Source: Tigriopus japonicus (lineage: Eukaryota > Arthropoda > Copepoda > Harpacticoida > Harpacticidae). From it: DNA of 64,000 nt. Position 1 is the stretch's first letter. Each line of letters begins with the position of its first letter. Under the pieces are notes generated by a model. It made no database searches and had not been told where the DNA came from. It worked only from the letters and a program-made list of their open reading frames with translations. This document shows, in pieces, positions 47,829 through 58,933 of the stretch. The translations under genes were made by a program, and so were the position numbers. The stretch covers positions 4,469,740 to 4,533,739 of the forward strand of contig CM021322.1 in assembly GCA_010645155.1 (NCBI GenBank), read 5' to 3'.

Positions 47829-48386
47829 TTTTTTTTTTTGGGGGGGGGGCGGATTTTTCAAACCGCTACAAGGAATGGGATTCCCTGTAAAGAGAGTTAA
47901 TCATTGTTATAGTTTCAATAATTAATGTTTATATGAAATTTGATCTACCAATGAGTTACTGTTGGCAGATCTAAACAACCCTTGTATAGTGGGTTGGTCA
48001 GGAATAGTATTTAAGAATTTGTCCAATCCTGCCTTAAATGCTGTTAGAGGATCAGCTCCTACATATTCCCGACGAAGGCAAATAGGCAACAAATTGAACA
48101 ATGAAGGAGCCCGATAAAGAAGAGAGGAGGACTTCATTGTTCGAATTAGCCTTGATTCCTTAGGATTTGGAGGTGCTCTCAGAGCGCACGTAAAACCTCT
48201 ACGATCGCTACAACTGATCTCAAATCCTGGGTTAGGACAGAGCCCATGAATGCTCTTGAAAACAAACAATATCAGATACCTTTCATACCTTCTCTGAGTA
48301 CTGTGCAGTCCTAACTTCTGGAGCCTCTCCCAATATGAGAGCTCTCTCATTCCTGTGATGTTCCTAGTAAAACATCTTTGGACCTG
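47829..48386 (-). mobile_element. LINE 3' end: ORF2 C-terminus, 3' UTR and tail
   Basis: The minus-strand frame (48388-47922) runs from QVQRCFTRNITGMRELSY through WERLQKLGLHSTQRRYERY, then PSLFNLLPICLRREYVGADP, to SLVDQISYKH and a stop. A short 3' UTR and the tail TTTACAGGGAATCCCATTCC then TTGTAGCGGTTTG follow, ending in C-rich and A-rich runs at 47829-47840. The frame is intact over about 150 residues, so this copy is fairly young. No catalytic reverse transcriptase core is present. At its 5' side it is fused to tRNA-like sequence. Confidence 0.8.
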
Positions 48387-48618
48387 GATTTCTCCCGACA
48401 GCTTCAATCCAACCCCCAACAGGATTCGAACCTACGCCGTCTGGGGAAGGACTTACACTCGACATTTCTAAGAACGCGCTAGTACGCGTTGCCACTCTGG
48501 CTTCCTTAAAGGATTTCTCTTCTATCCCCAACAGGACTCGAACTCGCGCCGTCTGGGGAAGCACTTACCCTCGGCCCTTAATAACACGTTAGAACGCGCG
48601 GCCATTCTGGCTCCTTTA
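48387..48618 (-). mobile_element. Dimeric tRNA-like SINE head fused to the LINE fragment
   Basis: Two tandem tRNA-like units lie here. The 5' unit (48618-48509) has GGAGCCAGAATGGCCGCGCG and GAGTTCGAGTCC. The 3' unit (48508-48387) has GGAAGCCAGAGTGGCAACGC and a perfect B box, GGTTCGAATCC. Both share TGCTTCCCCAGACGGC-type variable-arm sequence (the 3' unit with one change) and end GAGAAATCC. The 3' unit closely matches the head of the SINE at 36.8 kb. The second GAGAAATCC joins directly to LINE sequence AGGTCCAAAG. The B box and A-box-like start suggest RNA polymerase III transcription. Confidence 0.75.
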
Positions 48619-51600
48619 AAATTTGGAGGTATGGAATTGCGTTAAATTTGGTGCTTACGTTTCCAGGACGGTATTTCACTTCTGGAAAAGTTTGATTTCC
48701 ATGGAAATGCTTTCAGTTGTTTAAAGGAGCAAAAAAAATGCTTCAAACCTTGAACGCGAAGGCGATACAAAGATTCAATAATTTGTTACAATATTTTACA
48801 TTCTCTCTTTAAACAAAATATCATTTTAGACGTTTTTATTGCATGATTTCTTTTGTTAAAACGATTCATAAAGAGAACCAAGACTAACTTTAAAGTTAAT
48901 GTTTTTGCAAATAAAAGCTTCATCAACGTTGTGTCAGTTCACAGATTTTTCTGGCTTTCTTGCACTTGTCATTCGCAACAAGAACGTTCAAGAAACATCA
49001 ACAAGAGTTTAAAAGAATGCGAGCGATTCTTGATGTAAAAAATGATGACGAGTTTTTGGTCGATGCAATCAAGGAAAAAATAGCTCAAAAATCAATCGAT
49101 GGGGAGACCTATTACATAACAATGAGCTTAATCTTTCTTCCAAGTCTAAATAAAAGGAAACAACGACATTATTTAAGATATCAAATTTTACAAATGGGGT
49201 ATTCTTGGCGATGTTTTTTTGTAAAGAGTCGCCACTTCTTGATTAGGTTAATCAGTTAGAGAAAGCAGAGTTGAATCAAAATCAATCCAAAACTCGCCAA
49301 AACGATGTGATTTTGCAATTTTGCTCAAATTTACGATCCTATAATACATTTTGACCTTGATGACTTGCGGTTAAAGTAGAGGAATATTGACATACTTGTG
49401 CAAAAATTTGTGGATTTACATCTTTTCAAGTTATTAAGATATCTTTTGGCTTTTGTTACGCAAAGTTCCAGTTAAAAGGTTGGGAGATTTTCTCAAAACA
49501 CAAAAAAAAATGTTAGAGAGGAAGTTGGTCATCAAACCCAAAAAGAGCTTTTTACATCCAAAAGTGACGGATTAAAAGGGAAAAAGCAAAGTAAAGGAGG
49601 CTCTTCTTTCTTTTGCGTCTTTCTTAGTCCCGAAACAAAGGAAAGATTCCTTTGGGTCAGTAAAGGGCGAAAATAGTTGCAAAAAGGAAAAAAAAACGTT
49701 TTATGTTAAAAATGTTGAAATATGAAGTTTTTATTTCAAAATGGCAAAAACAAGCTTCAAATGACCTGAAAAGTTTTTTTTTTTTTGTTCAAAAATGGGC
49801 AAAAAATCATAAATATTGAGTATTCCCTCCTTGATTATTCATTTTTGGTCTCAATACTCAGTTTTTGGATTTAAGTCGAAGTTTTTGGCCCTGTGGGTTT
49901 CTGAACATTTTCTCTAGCTGGATCCAAAAATGTTTTTGTTTGTGTCCAAAAAGCCAGAAAATAACTGTTTCAAATAATATATAATACCAACATAATGAGT
50001 GATAAATGATTAAATCAAAATAACAAAAATTGTTACTTAAAACGCGCTTCCTTATTTTTGAATTGTGGCTTTTGACCTTTGAAAATGGCATTTTGGTACG
50101 TTCTTAATACAAATTTTGTAAGCTTCTGTAACATTTGAACGAAATCGCTCTTAGTTCAATTTGAGCATGCTCCTTTGAGAAATAATGATCTCGCAAAAGA
50201 CACAAAGATACATGTGTTCAGTAGATTTCTTTGAATTCTTATATGTTTTGAAGTTCGGTTTATTTTTTTTGATGAATTATGATGAATTATGACCCTCAAG
50301 TATTGAAAATGTACTTGTTTAATGTCAACCGTGATGACTGTTTATAGAAATGTATCCAATGAGTAGTAAAGCTTGCAATAAAAATTATTTTCCGTTTTTC
50401 GTCGGTTTTTTTAATATTGTGTTGTTTTTTTCAATGAAAAGTTCAATATATTCTTGAACATTTGAGTCAGAAAAATATTTCAAGGAAAAATTGAAGAAAA
50501 TAAATGAACGACCAACGCTCAATAGGGCGGCTTACCAAAAATACAAAAACCTCTTCAAAATGGCATTTGTACTAAGATTATATACATTTGCAACCAAAAT
50601 TTCTGTCATCCACGGAAAAACTGCGCCATCTATTGAGGCAAATTGAATATTTTATTTTTGAATCAATTAATTACATTCAAGTATGTCTTCAAAAACGGCC
50701 AAAGGCATCAAATTCACCAGAAACGAATTTGGAAAATCGGTACACACAGACAAAAATACCAAATAATGGCCTTGTCAAAAAAATATATCTTATATATCCG
50801 GCTTTTTTCCAAATATTTTGGCCTTTTGATGAAAATACATATTGATGCTTTGTCACTTTTTTGCAAATATTCTTCCAGGCCCTAGTTATTATTGTTTATT
50901 TTTGATCTACTGTGAGCATGACAAACCTTATTAAATGATGATCCTTTAATTTCATTTTCTGAGAACGAAAATCCATTTTATTTCATTGGGAATTTATGTC
51001 TTCACACACACGGGGTGTTTTTTTCACTTTTTGGGGTCGAAATGTACCAGTTAAAATCGAATACTTCAATTCAATTAAACAGGTATCTAACTAAATGTGG
51101 TCTAAAAGTGGAATGCCTAAATTTTCAAAAAAATGTCTTTCCTAACTTTTTGAGGCGCAAAGCTTTTGATCTAGACCTAACTTAGATGAAAGTAGTAAAT
51201 CAAAAATGTTTCGCTTGGTTTGCTCTTTTAGCCCCCTTATAGCTAATGTTCACTAAATTACATATTTATTCATCATTCTGATAATCTAGGATACTTGAAA
51301 AGTTTAAGATAAATTACACACCAACTCACTTTTGCCATAGAGATTATGTTGAATGTAAATCGTAAGGAGCCAATATGAGAGACAAAGTATCTTTTTCAGG
51401 AAGCCAATTGTAGTTATGATAATGACATGTCATTGAAAAAGGTATTCAATTCTGTGTTCATGATTATGCGACTTATCATTTATCAATCATAAAAGCATAC
51501 CAGCAACGATCAAAAGTATGAAAGCCAAGAAAAGATGGTTCGAGATCAAATTCTTTTATCTACCCAAGCTAGCTGAAAAATCTTTGAAAAGGACATAAGA

Positions 51601-51794
51601 ACTATTTTTTTTTCAATTGTTATGAGGATAAGTGCACATTTTCGCCTCAAGTTTCCCACTCGTTTCAGCTGTTTCCAATGACGTCACGAGAAACAACAAA
51701 CAAATGTAAACAAAAAGGCATGGTCTTCTTCTTCTTCTTCTACGGAATTTGATAACGTTGGATATATTTCGTGTCATTGGCTTTGGTATTGACG
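48619..51794. other. Intergenic region between PhyH and RPA49
   Basis: AT-rich DNA with short frames that show no family motif. The two genes are divergent, so the RPA49 promoter lies at the right end. A TTC/CTT run occurs at about 51726-51742, some 55 bp before the RPA49 ATG. Nothing else is supported. Confidence 0.5.
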
Positions 51795-54794
51795 ATGAGT
51801 GTATCAAATGTTAGTCACCAAGGTGGACCCAGTCGAAAGATTGGGCCCATTCTAGGTAAGAAGCTTGAAACAAGACTTGGTACAAGTCCTGCAACGAAAT
51901 AAAAATCATGATAACTTTGTTCCAGTGAATTTCGAACATGCGGGTGTTAGCTCAGAAGCTCAATTGGAGCAGTTTAAAACGAAGCTCTCGTACAATTTCC
52001 CTGATACGGCCAAAATTCGAAAAGCTCGTCCGGAATTGGATTTAAGTTTGCAGACCGATCATATCAAATATTCCAACAAGGCGCCTTCCGTGAAAGGTAA
52101 GTTTTTTTATTGTAAATTTATCATAGAATTTCAGCCATTTTCTCGTTTTGAAATACAACTGTATTTGAGAAGAAGTTGTTGTTCAAGTTGAAACCAGAAA
52201 TGTTTTCAAGAAAATGGAAAAATCATGGATGTACTTGCTTATTGAAGGTCCATTTAAATTCATTCTTTCAATTGTTCTTAGCAAAAAGTTGAAAATCTCT
52301 CAGGGTTGGAAAATAAAAGGAATTTACAAGCTAGAAATTCGAATGATTTAACCTTCTTCTGAGTTTGACTCAGAGAATTATAAAGTTTTGTTTTTGATGT
52401 AAGGTTGATTTTATATAATTGAAAGAACACTTTTGCAAAGGTTAGTCGTCCATAGACAGCAAACCAATCAATCTTGACTAAATTTTAAGTTATTTTTTAC
52501 TATTTCGTGATAAAAAGCGATTTTTCCGAATTTTTTCGTGAAAATTGTGTCTTCTTTATTTTTCATTTTTTTATGTAGGAAAAAAAATCTTTGTCTATTG
52601 GAGATTCAAAATTCCCCAAAAATATGATTGAATTCTGGCCAAATTCTTGCTTGAAGTACAACTGTCTTTGGGAAGAGGCTGGTTTTTTTAGATATTCCTT
52701 CCTTTTAATAATCCCTTAAAATGCCCACCAGACGCTCAAAATATGCCAAGAATCAATGCTAAGGCTTGGAAGCCCCTGATTTTTTTCACCAACTATTATA
52801 ACTTTCTTATGCCACATCGGCATTTTTGTGGAAAAAAAGCGATTGGAAAGTTAATAGTTGGCCCTTTTCGCCAACCAAAAATCTGCCCTTTAGTTATGTT
52901 GTATCTAAAAATGTGAGGAATTCTTCAATAGGAATCCGTGCCAGTCCTTATCTTAGCACCTATTTGGCCATCAAAAACAAGGCCACAGGTCAAATCCGAT
53001 TGGTGGAAACCAATTCAGTCACGGTTGGAGCTATGGTCAAAACTCCGGCCACGACCAACCTTCAATTACTCGCCGTGAGTTTGAGCTTTATAAATCATGG
53101 AGTTTGGTTGTGTTACAAGGTTTTTGTAACGATTTTCAGGATGAAGAGGCAGCTGGAGAAGGAAGCCGAACTAAGAAAAAGAAGCATTTGGTGAAGGAAT
53201 TCGGAGCCACCCGAGGACAACGGGTTTACGAGCAAGCCGACCGAATGACCGTAGATGAAGGACAATTGGAGGCTAAATTGGGAGAAGCAGCGGGCAAAGT
53301 CGACAAAGCCTCCATTGAAATCCCTGAAATTGAGGATGATACGATCAAAAACATGATTCCACCTTGCGACAGGTATGTCATACTTCTATACAAGAAGCAC
53401 GGAAATCATTCCAGTGCTTCTTGCTCTATAGCTGTAGTTACACGCCATGTTTCATATAGAAGTTCGAGACAAACTTTGAAGTCAAAGATACAACTTTTTT
53501 AATGGCTTGTCCTTAAGGGGTTGCGAGGTTGCACATATATGATGTCAAAGTTCGTCTCCAAACTTCATTTTAAACCGTTACGTTTAACGGCACCTTAAGG
53601 TTCAGGAAAATCAAAGGTTTTGTTGGCAAGGAAGACTCTTATCGTTAAAGCGAGAGCACTATAACATTTTATTATAGTGCTCTATTAAAAGCAATAAAAC
53701 TCAAAAAATAAACTCAAGAAACATTGGGAAAAAATGATTTTTTAATTTACTGTACTCCATGATTCCATGATATCTTAAAAGGTTTGAGCCGTTTGAAATA
53801 ATACTCTTTAGTTTTAAAACGTTTCTACTTTTTTGGGAGTAAAACGTTTGCTTCAATTTTTCTAGCAGAAAGACTTTTGTGTTGTTTTGGTTCCTTTGAA
53901 TCAATTTTTATTTTTACTTTTCGAGCCATTTCAAGTGGAACATTTTTGGGTCATTTGTTTTTTCATGAATCTATATATTTCCGTTTTTATAAGTGTGTTT
54001 CCCGGCTCATCTTGTAATTAATAAAGGTATTTATTCTCGACCTTTCAAATTTCAGGAATACGAAGAATTTGCTTGACGTCTATAAACTCGAAGACATCCT
54101 AAGTGAAGGACAAAGACAGGTTTTGAGTGAGAGTGCTCAAAATGTCTTGGATTCCTTCTCAGGCATCATGGATTTGGATGTCGCCATTAAAACGAAGAAG
54201 TAAGGACCATGACTATTTTGAATTTAATTTTTGAACCTTTCATCAATATGCTTCATTTTAGGTTCAGCTTGTTGGTGGGCCAGATTATTCGGCAACAATA
54301 TCACAAACCAGATATTGAGTTTGTGGGTGTGGCTTTATACATTCAAGGCCTAATAGCTTTAATATCGGCCAAATCCCAAATGTTAGCCCTAGGACTGAAG
54401 TGTCTGCCTCCGTTTCTTCCAAGTACCATCAAAACGCACATTTTTAAAACATTCACAGTGAATAAGTATGCGCCGTTATGAACTTAGTTCTAATCACTAG
54501 ATAATAATATAAAACGCTCTTTCTTCTTCCAGTCAAATTTCTCCCTTTGGGCGTGACAAAGTAATATGCTACATCATTGTCCTGTCTCTGTTGATCAGTA
54601 ACCTTTCCATTCAATTGCTACCCCTCTCCAAGAGCGTGAATAAAAAGGCCGATGGTTTGAAGCACTTAATTCACTCAACTGGCGCCACCATTGGGAAAGA
54701 CGGTGCTGACGGAGCCATGGTCACACTGAAGTTCCCGTTAACCAGTTTCGAGGCCTCGCGACAATCAGGGAGGCGAAAGCGGAGGACCATGTAA
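51795..54794 (+). CDS. POLR1E: RNA polymerase I subunit RPA49 (POLR1E/PAF53 homologue)
   Basis: RPA49 forms, with RPA34/PAF49, the TFIIF-like heterodimer of RNA polymerase I and supports initiation and elongation on rDNA in the nucleolus. Exons are 51795-51855, 51926-52096, 52932-53074, 53140-53372, 54056-54199, 54262-54465 and 54533-54794. All junctions are GT-AG and in frame, and the protein is 405 aa, near the 415-430 aa usual for the family. Recognisable parts are the N-terminal dimerisation region with YLAIKNKATGQIRLVE, a Lys-rich linker (RTKKKKHLVKEFGATRGQRVYEQ), the PPC motif of MIPPCDRNTKNLLDVYKLEDI, and a C-terminal winged-helix region (LPPFLPSTIKTHIFKTFTV). The tail is basic (RRKRRTM), suiting a nucleolar protein. 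A poly(A) signal follows at 54832. Confidence 0.88.
52097..52931 (+). other. Intron 2 of RPA49
   Basis: GTAAGT donor and TTCTTCAATAG acceptor. AT-rich, with no recognisable element. Confidence 0.65.
53373..54055 (+). other. Intron 4 of RPA49
   Basis: GTATGT donor and AAATTTCAG acceptor. It contains the hairpin at 53653-53683 and nothing else of note. Confidence 0.65.
53653..53683. repeat. 12-bp perfect hairpin in RPA49 intron 4
   Basis: AGAGCACTATAA, a 7-base loop, then TTATAGTGCTCT. No wider repeat structure surrounds it. Confidence 0.7.
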
Positions 54795-56524
54795 AACCCC
54801 AAATTTCATTTGTTCTTGGTTTTGGAAAATGAATAAAATATTGTCAAGTTCTGATGAGAGAAGGTGTGATTTTGCCATGAATTATTCCTTAATCAGTGTT
54901 TGTAGATTTTGAGAAAAGTAAATTTGGGACAGTATTCAAGTTTGAGAAATGCTGTTTGATTTTAGGGAAATAGGAACATAAAAACAAATTCGTTGGGAAT
55001 CTCAAGAGGAAACTTTTTCAAAATTATATTTTGAAACTTTTTTTAAAAAAAAGCTGACATTTGGTCAAAAAGGGAAATACAAAGATGAAAGTGGTTAAGG
55101 AATGAGTCTTGCAATAGAAACTGAATGCCGCTAATGGTTTTTACAAAATCACCCCAATTAAAGTTGGATACAACAACACTGTTTTGTCCGTCGATAACTT
55201 TTATTTTGTTTCAATGTACTACTTACTGGTGCTGCTTAGAAGGTAAAGCCGGTCAAAAGAGATAACGTTGTTGATGATGAAAATTTGGACATAACAAAAT
55301 GGAAGAGCAATGTATAGTTTTGCATTAAGAGGTCAGATCAATCCTGTTTAAAGTTCTCGTTTTCCTATTGTTAAATTGTTAAAAATTACAGAGAACAGTC
55401 AAAAATATTCGAGTTTTGTAAAAAGGAAGTATTTTTCCTTGGAAATATTGAATAACGATCATGATTCGTGCATTAGTGCCAAAATTTTGGCTTCCCTGAT
55501 ATCCTTTTGGCGTTAACTAGGAAATGAAACCTCAACATCTACAATTTCTTTAAGACGTTTAACGACAACTTGGACCGATGATAGATTTGCAAGTTGTGAA
55601 GAACTAAGACAGGAGGAATCTAAACATTAGTAAATACTCATTTTTTCAAATATTTTTCATGTCTTTCCTTTTTGATTTGGTAAAATTTTTATTTCCAAAA
55701 GTGTACAGTCAACAAAACGGTGTCGACACTTCAACGCCGACACCGGCTTTTGCCCATTCAATGGTGGTTAATGGTAACAAGAGCTTCTGTAGTTAATGGT
55801 AGAGACTCTCTAGTTCATGGTGGTGACTTTTAACAAAATATGTTCGACAAATTGCTCGTGATTGAGCTCGGTCTTCAATTTCAGCGCATGTCCACTGTTT
55901 GATACTGTTACGTCAACATTGAACAATACAATGCACAAACGTTTACACTTGAATCAGTATCAGCAATTGGAAATTTAATTTCATTCGTAGACACGTCAAA
56001 TCTCATAAATATAGGGTTTTCTTAGAGAACTCAAAATCTTAAAAAGCAGCTTTTAGAAGTACTTCAAACCCTGTGAGAGTGTCAAGACCGTCACGACCCA
56101 TTTTGCATGCCCCTCATCCGAAACTTCAAGCCAAACATCTTTTCAAACATTAACTTAAACGCTTGAACGTGGATTTGCATGACTAACGTTGTTCACACTC
56201 GTCCTTTAGGCTTCCTCCCTCCTCCCTAAAGTAAATATCTAAATGTACAAGGATGACACTATGAAATCTAGAGGCTCAGTCAGCCTAATAGATAAGGCAC
56301 TACACTATTTGAAATTTTGAAAGCCACAATCACAGTCGTAGGATTTGGCGGCAACAACTCCTCCAGAAATTTCCTAGAACCGGACTGCTCGACTGCAACC
56401 CGATTCCGCCGAAAACGATACCACATGTGACTGTCTGCCTTTCCCCTTCACAACAGTAGTACGTCACAGGTGTTTAGGAAACATACTGTAGGTACCTGGT
56501 ACGGAACAGCAGTCATCTATCAAG
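54795..56524. other. Intergenic region between RPA49 and TMEM63
   Basis: The RPA49 3' end (poly(A) signal at 54832-54837) is followed by AT-rich DNA without a supported gene. A tRNA-Arg-like 5' half (GGCTCAGTCAGCCTAATAGA then TAAGGC) at about 56272-56300 has no matching 3' half and is probably a relic. The TMEM63 promoter should lie just before 56525. Confidence 0.5.
54832..54837 (+). promoter_or_regulatory. Poly(A) signal AATAAA of RPA49
   Basis: A canonical hexamer 38 bp after the stop codon. Confidence 0.75.
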
Positions 56525-58933
56525 ATGTCGGAGGCTGAGAAATGTAAGTTGTACATCAATGACCACAATGAGACCAATCCGTATCACATCAAGAATTCCT
56601 ACGGCGGGATTCCTCAAAATCTCATCACCAATCTGATCTTATTGGCCATCCTTTTGGTCACGTTCCTGATCTTGCGGAAATCCGCTTGGAAAGTGGTCAA
56701 TCGGATCGTGAAGAAGGACGATTTGGAGCGTTGGACCCTGGTTTTCTTCTCGTTTACTGAGAATCTGATCCATGGAGGCCAAGATCGGACTGATGGGGAG
56801 GAGGTTATTAATAATCGGGGATCTAGGCGATTGCCTATTAGACGACAAAGCTCGATTACGGAGACCATGACCTTTGGACAATGGTTGGCGTCGATTTTTA
56901 CCTCGTCGGATGATGACATTGAGGCCAAATGTGGGGTTGATGCCCGGCAATATGTCCGATTCATCCGATATATCATCATCTTTCTGACTTTGGTTGTGAT
57001 TTTGTCGATTGGAGTGGTTTTACCATTGAATTTCCAAGGGACTCTGCAAGGAGATCGGACTTCGTTTGAACACACAACTTTGGTCAATCTGGATCCTTCA
57101 TCGGATTATTTGTGGGTTCATGTGGCCTTTTCGTTCATTTTTTTCCCTCTAGCCATTGTGATCATGCGGAAGTTCTCGGTGGATGTTGAATTTCAGGATG
57201 TGAGTTTGGAGATATCCCGGACTCTCATGATTGAGAAAGTCCCCAAATATTTGTGCAAAGTCGAGGAGATCACTCGACATTTCATCGAAGCCTTCAAGGA
57301 TATCAAGGTGAAGGAAGTGCGCTTTGCTTATGATGTGGAGAAGCTCAAAGCCATCCATGACGACTTAGTGGAGGTTCGATTGGCCAAAGAATATTGTGAG
57401 AGGAACCAGGAACTCGGACGAAATCCCATCACCATGTATCCGGTTCAATGTAGTCGATGTTGCTCTTGTTTTTGTTGCTGTTGTGTGAAGGCCGAGAACG
57501 GGTTGGAACATTATACGTCTGAGGAAACCCGATTGATCACGGCCTTCGATAAGGAGAAGGAATCCTCTCTCAGGACACCCTTAGGAATTGTATTCGTCAC
57601 TTTTGAATCGGTCAACATGTCCAAACAAGTGTTCGATGCGCATCGACAAGGCTTCTTTTCTTGGAATTGGGAACCTCCACACTCTTCCCTTTCATCAATC
57701 TTAAAGCCTAAACAATGGAAGGTCACCTATGCACCCACACCAGATGATATCTATTGGGAAAATTTGAGTGTGGAGCGACGTTATCTGTTGCTGAAAAAGA
57801 TCATCATCAACATCGGCCTTTTTATCATCACTTTCTTCCTCACCACCCCGGAATATTTGGTCAGTCAAACGGACTACATTGTCAAGCTCTTTGGAGAGAG
57901 TCTGGCCTTACCTTCTAGTCTCGTGGATTTCCTGCCAACCATCATGCTTTGGGGATTCACGGCCTTTATGCCCTTATTGGTATCTTGGAGTGACCGATTT
58001 TTGGGTCATTGGACCCGATCTGCGGAGAATCACGCCATTATGAAGAAAACATTTTGGTATCTACTCTTCATGGTGGTGTTTCTACCCACATTTGGCTTCA
58101 CCACCGCTCAAGCCAGCTTCAATTTTATCCTCAATGAGGGCAAAAACGATACCTATCGATGGGAATGTGTGTTCCTCCCGGATTCTGGAGCCTTTTTTGT
58201 CAACTACATCATCACAACGGCTTTGGTAGGCGCTGGTTTGGAACTCATCCGATTTCCCGAGCTATTTTTTTACACAATCCGGATCTGTTGGTCCAAATCC
58301 GAAGCCGATATCCCGGCTATTCGAAGAGCTATGAAGTATGAATTCCGTTTTGGTGAACAATACGCTCGGATGATGCTCATATTGTGCATGACCATGATGT
58401 ACTGTCTCTCATGCCCGCTAATTGTGCCCTTTGGATGGCTTTACTTCGTGACCAGATATTACGTGGATCGACACAACCTTTTGTATGTGTATAAACCCTC
58501 CAAGATCAACAAAGAAGTTCATTCAACGGCCATTAGCTTTGTGGTCTTGTCCACGGTGGTGTTATTGTTCTTTATGATGGTGTTCACCGTGATTCGAAGT
58601 GGATCTTTGTCAGAGTTAACCATGAAATCCAAAGTGGAAATCGGTCTCTTTCTCTTGGCAGTTAATATTTTCTCAGCCCAATTGTGGTCAGACACTTGCA
58701 AGAAGTTTAGTCCCATTGAGTTCATTGAATGCACTTATTTGAGAGAGTCCGAAACGCTCAGTCAGAATCACGTCTATATTCCGGACGTCCTCCTTCCTCA
58801 TTTCCGGGCTCAAAATCAGAGGAGCTCACAACGATCTGTGACATCGAGTACGTCTAGAACGGCTGAAAATGGCATTGAACCCGCGCCCTTACCTCAATAT
58901 GGGACCTTTCACGAAGAAACGGAGAGCCCTTGA
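56525..58933 (+). CDS. TMEM63: TMEM63/OSCA (CSC1-like) mechanically or osmotically gated cation channel
   Basis: A single uninterrupted frame of 802 aa, close to the length of animal TMEM63 proteins. The family forms cation channels opened by membrane tension or hyperosmotic stress, in plasma or lysosomal membranes. The N-terminus has a possible glycosylation site (NET, residue 15) and a first helix at about 33-50. Helices near 147-169 and 196-218 precede a long cytosolic loop. That loop carries the DUF4463-type conserved stretch (RTLMIEKVPKYLCKVEEI) and a cluster of eight cysteines at 309-320 that could be palmitoylated. About eight more helices follow; the segment from NIGLFIITFFLTTPEYL to LPTIMLWGFTAFMPLLVSW is typical of the RSN1_7TM domain. 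The C-terminal 60 residues are Ser-rich and cytosolic. The absence of introns is unlike the other genes here. Which paralogue (A, B or C) cannot be told. Confidence 0.92.
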   Translation: MSEAEKCKLYINDHNETNPYHIKNSYGGIPQNLITNLILLAILLVTFLILRKSAWKVVNRIVKKDDLERWTLVFFSFTENLIHGGQDRTDGEEVINNRGSRRLPIRRQSSITETMTFGQWLASIFTSSDDDIEAKCGVDARQYVRFIRYIIIFLTLVVILSIGVVLPLNFQGTLQGDRTSFEHTTLVNLDPSSDYLWVHVAFSFIFFPLAIVIMRKFSVDVEFQDVSLEISRTLMIEKVPKYLCKVEEITRHFIEAFKDIKVKEVRFAYDVEKLKAIHDDLVEVRLAKEYCERNQELGRNPITMYPVQCSRCCSCFCCCCVKAENGLEHYTSEETRLITAFDKEKESSLRTPLGIVFVTFESVNMSKQVFDAHRQGFFSWNWEPPHSSLSSILKPKQWKVTYAPTPDDIYWENLSVERRYLLLKKIIINIGLFIITFFLTTPEYLVSQTDYIVKLFGESLALPSSLVDFLPTIMLWGFTAFMPLLVSWSDRFLGHWTRSAENHAIMKKTFWYLLFMVVFLPTFGFTTAQASFNFILNEGKNDTYRWECVFLPDSGAFFVNYIITTALVGAGLELIRFPELFFYTIRICWSKSEADIPAIRRAMKYEFRFGEQYARMMLILCMTMMYCLSCPLIVPFGWLYFVTRYYVDRHNLLYVYKPSKINKEVHSTAISFVVLSTVVLLFFMMVFTVIRSGSLSELTMKSKVEIGLFLLAVNIFSAQLWSDTCKKFSPIEFIECTYLRESETLSQNHVYIPDVLLPHFRAQNQRSSQRSVTSSTSRTAENGIEPAPLPQYGTFHEETESP

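Noticed and set aside
48387..48618. Two genuine tRNA genes
   Set aside because: B boxes are good, but the acceptor and anticodon stems do not pair properly. The units are joined to LINE sequence and repeated at 36.8 kb, so they are SINE heads.
56272..56300. tRNA-Arg-like 5' half upstream of TMEM63
   Set aside because: The D-arm-like sequence is recognisable, but no T-arm/B box or acceptor complement follows at the right distance.
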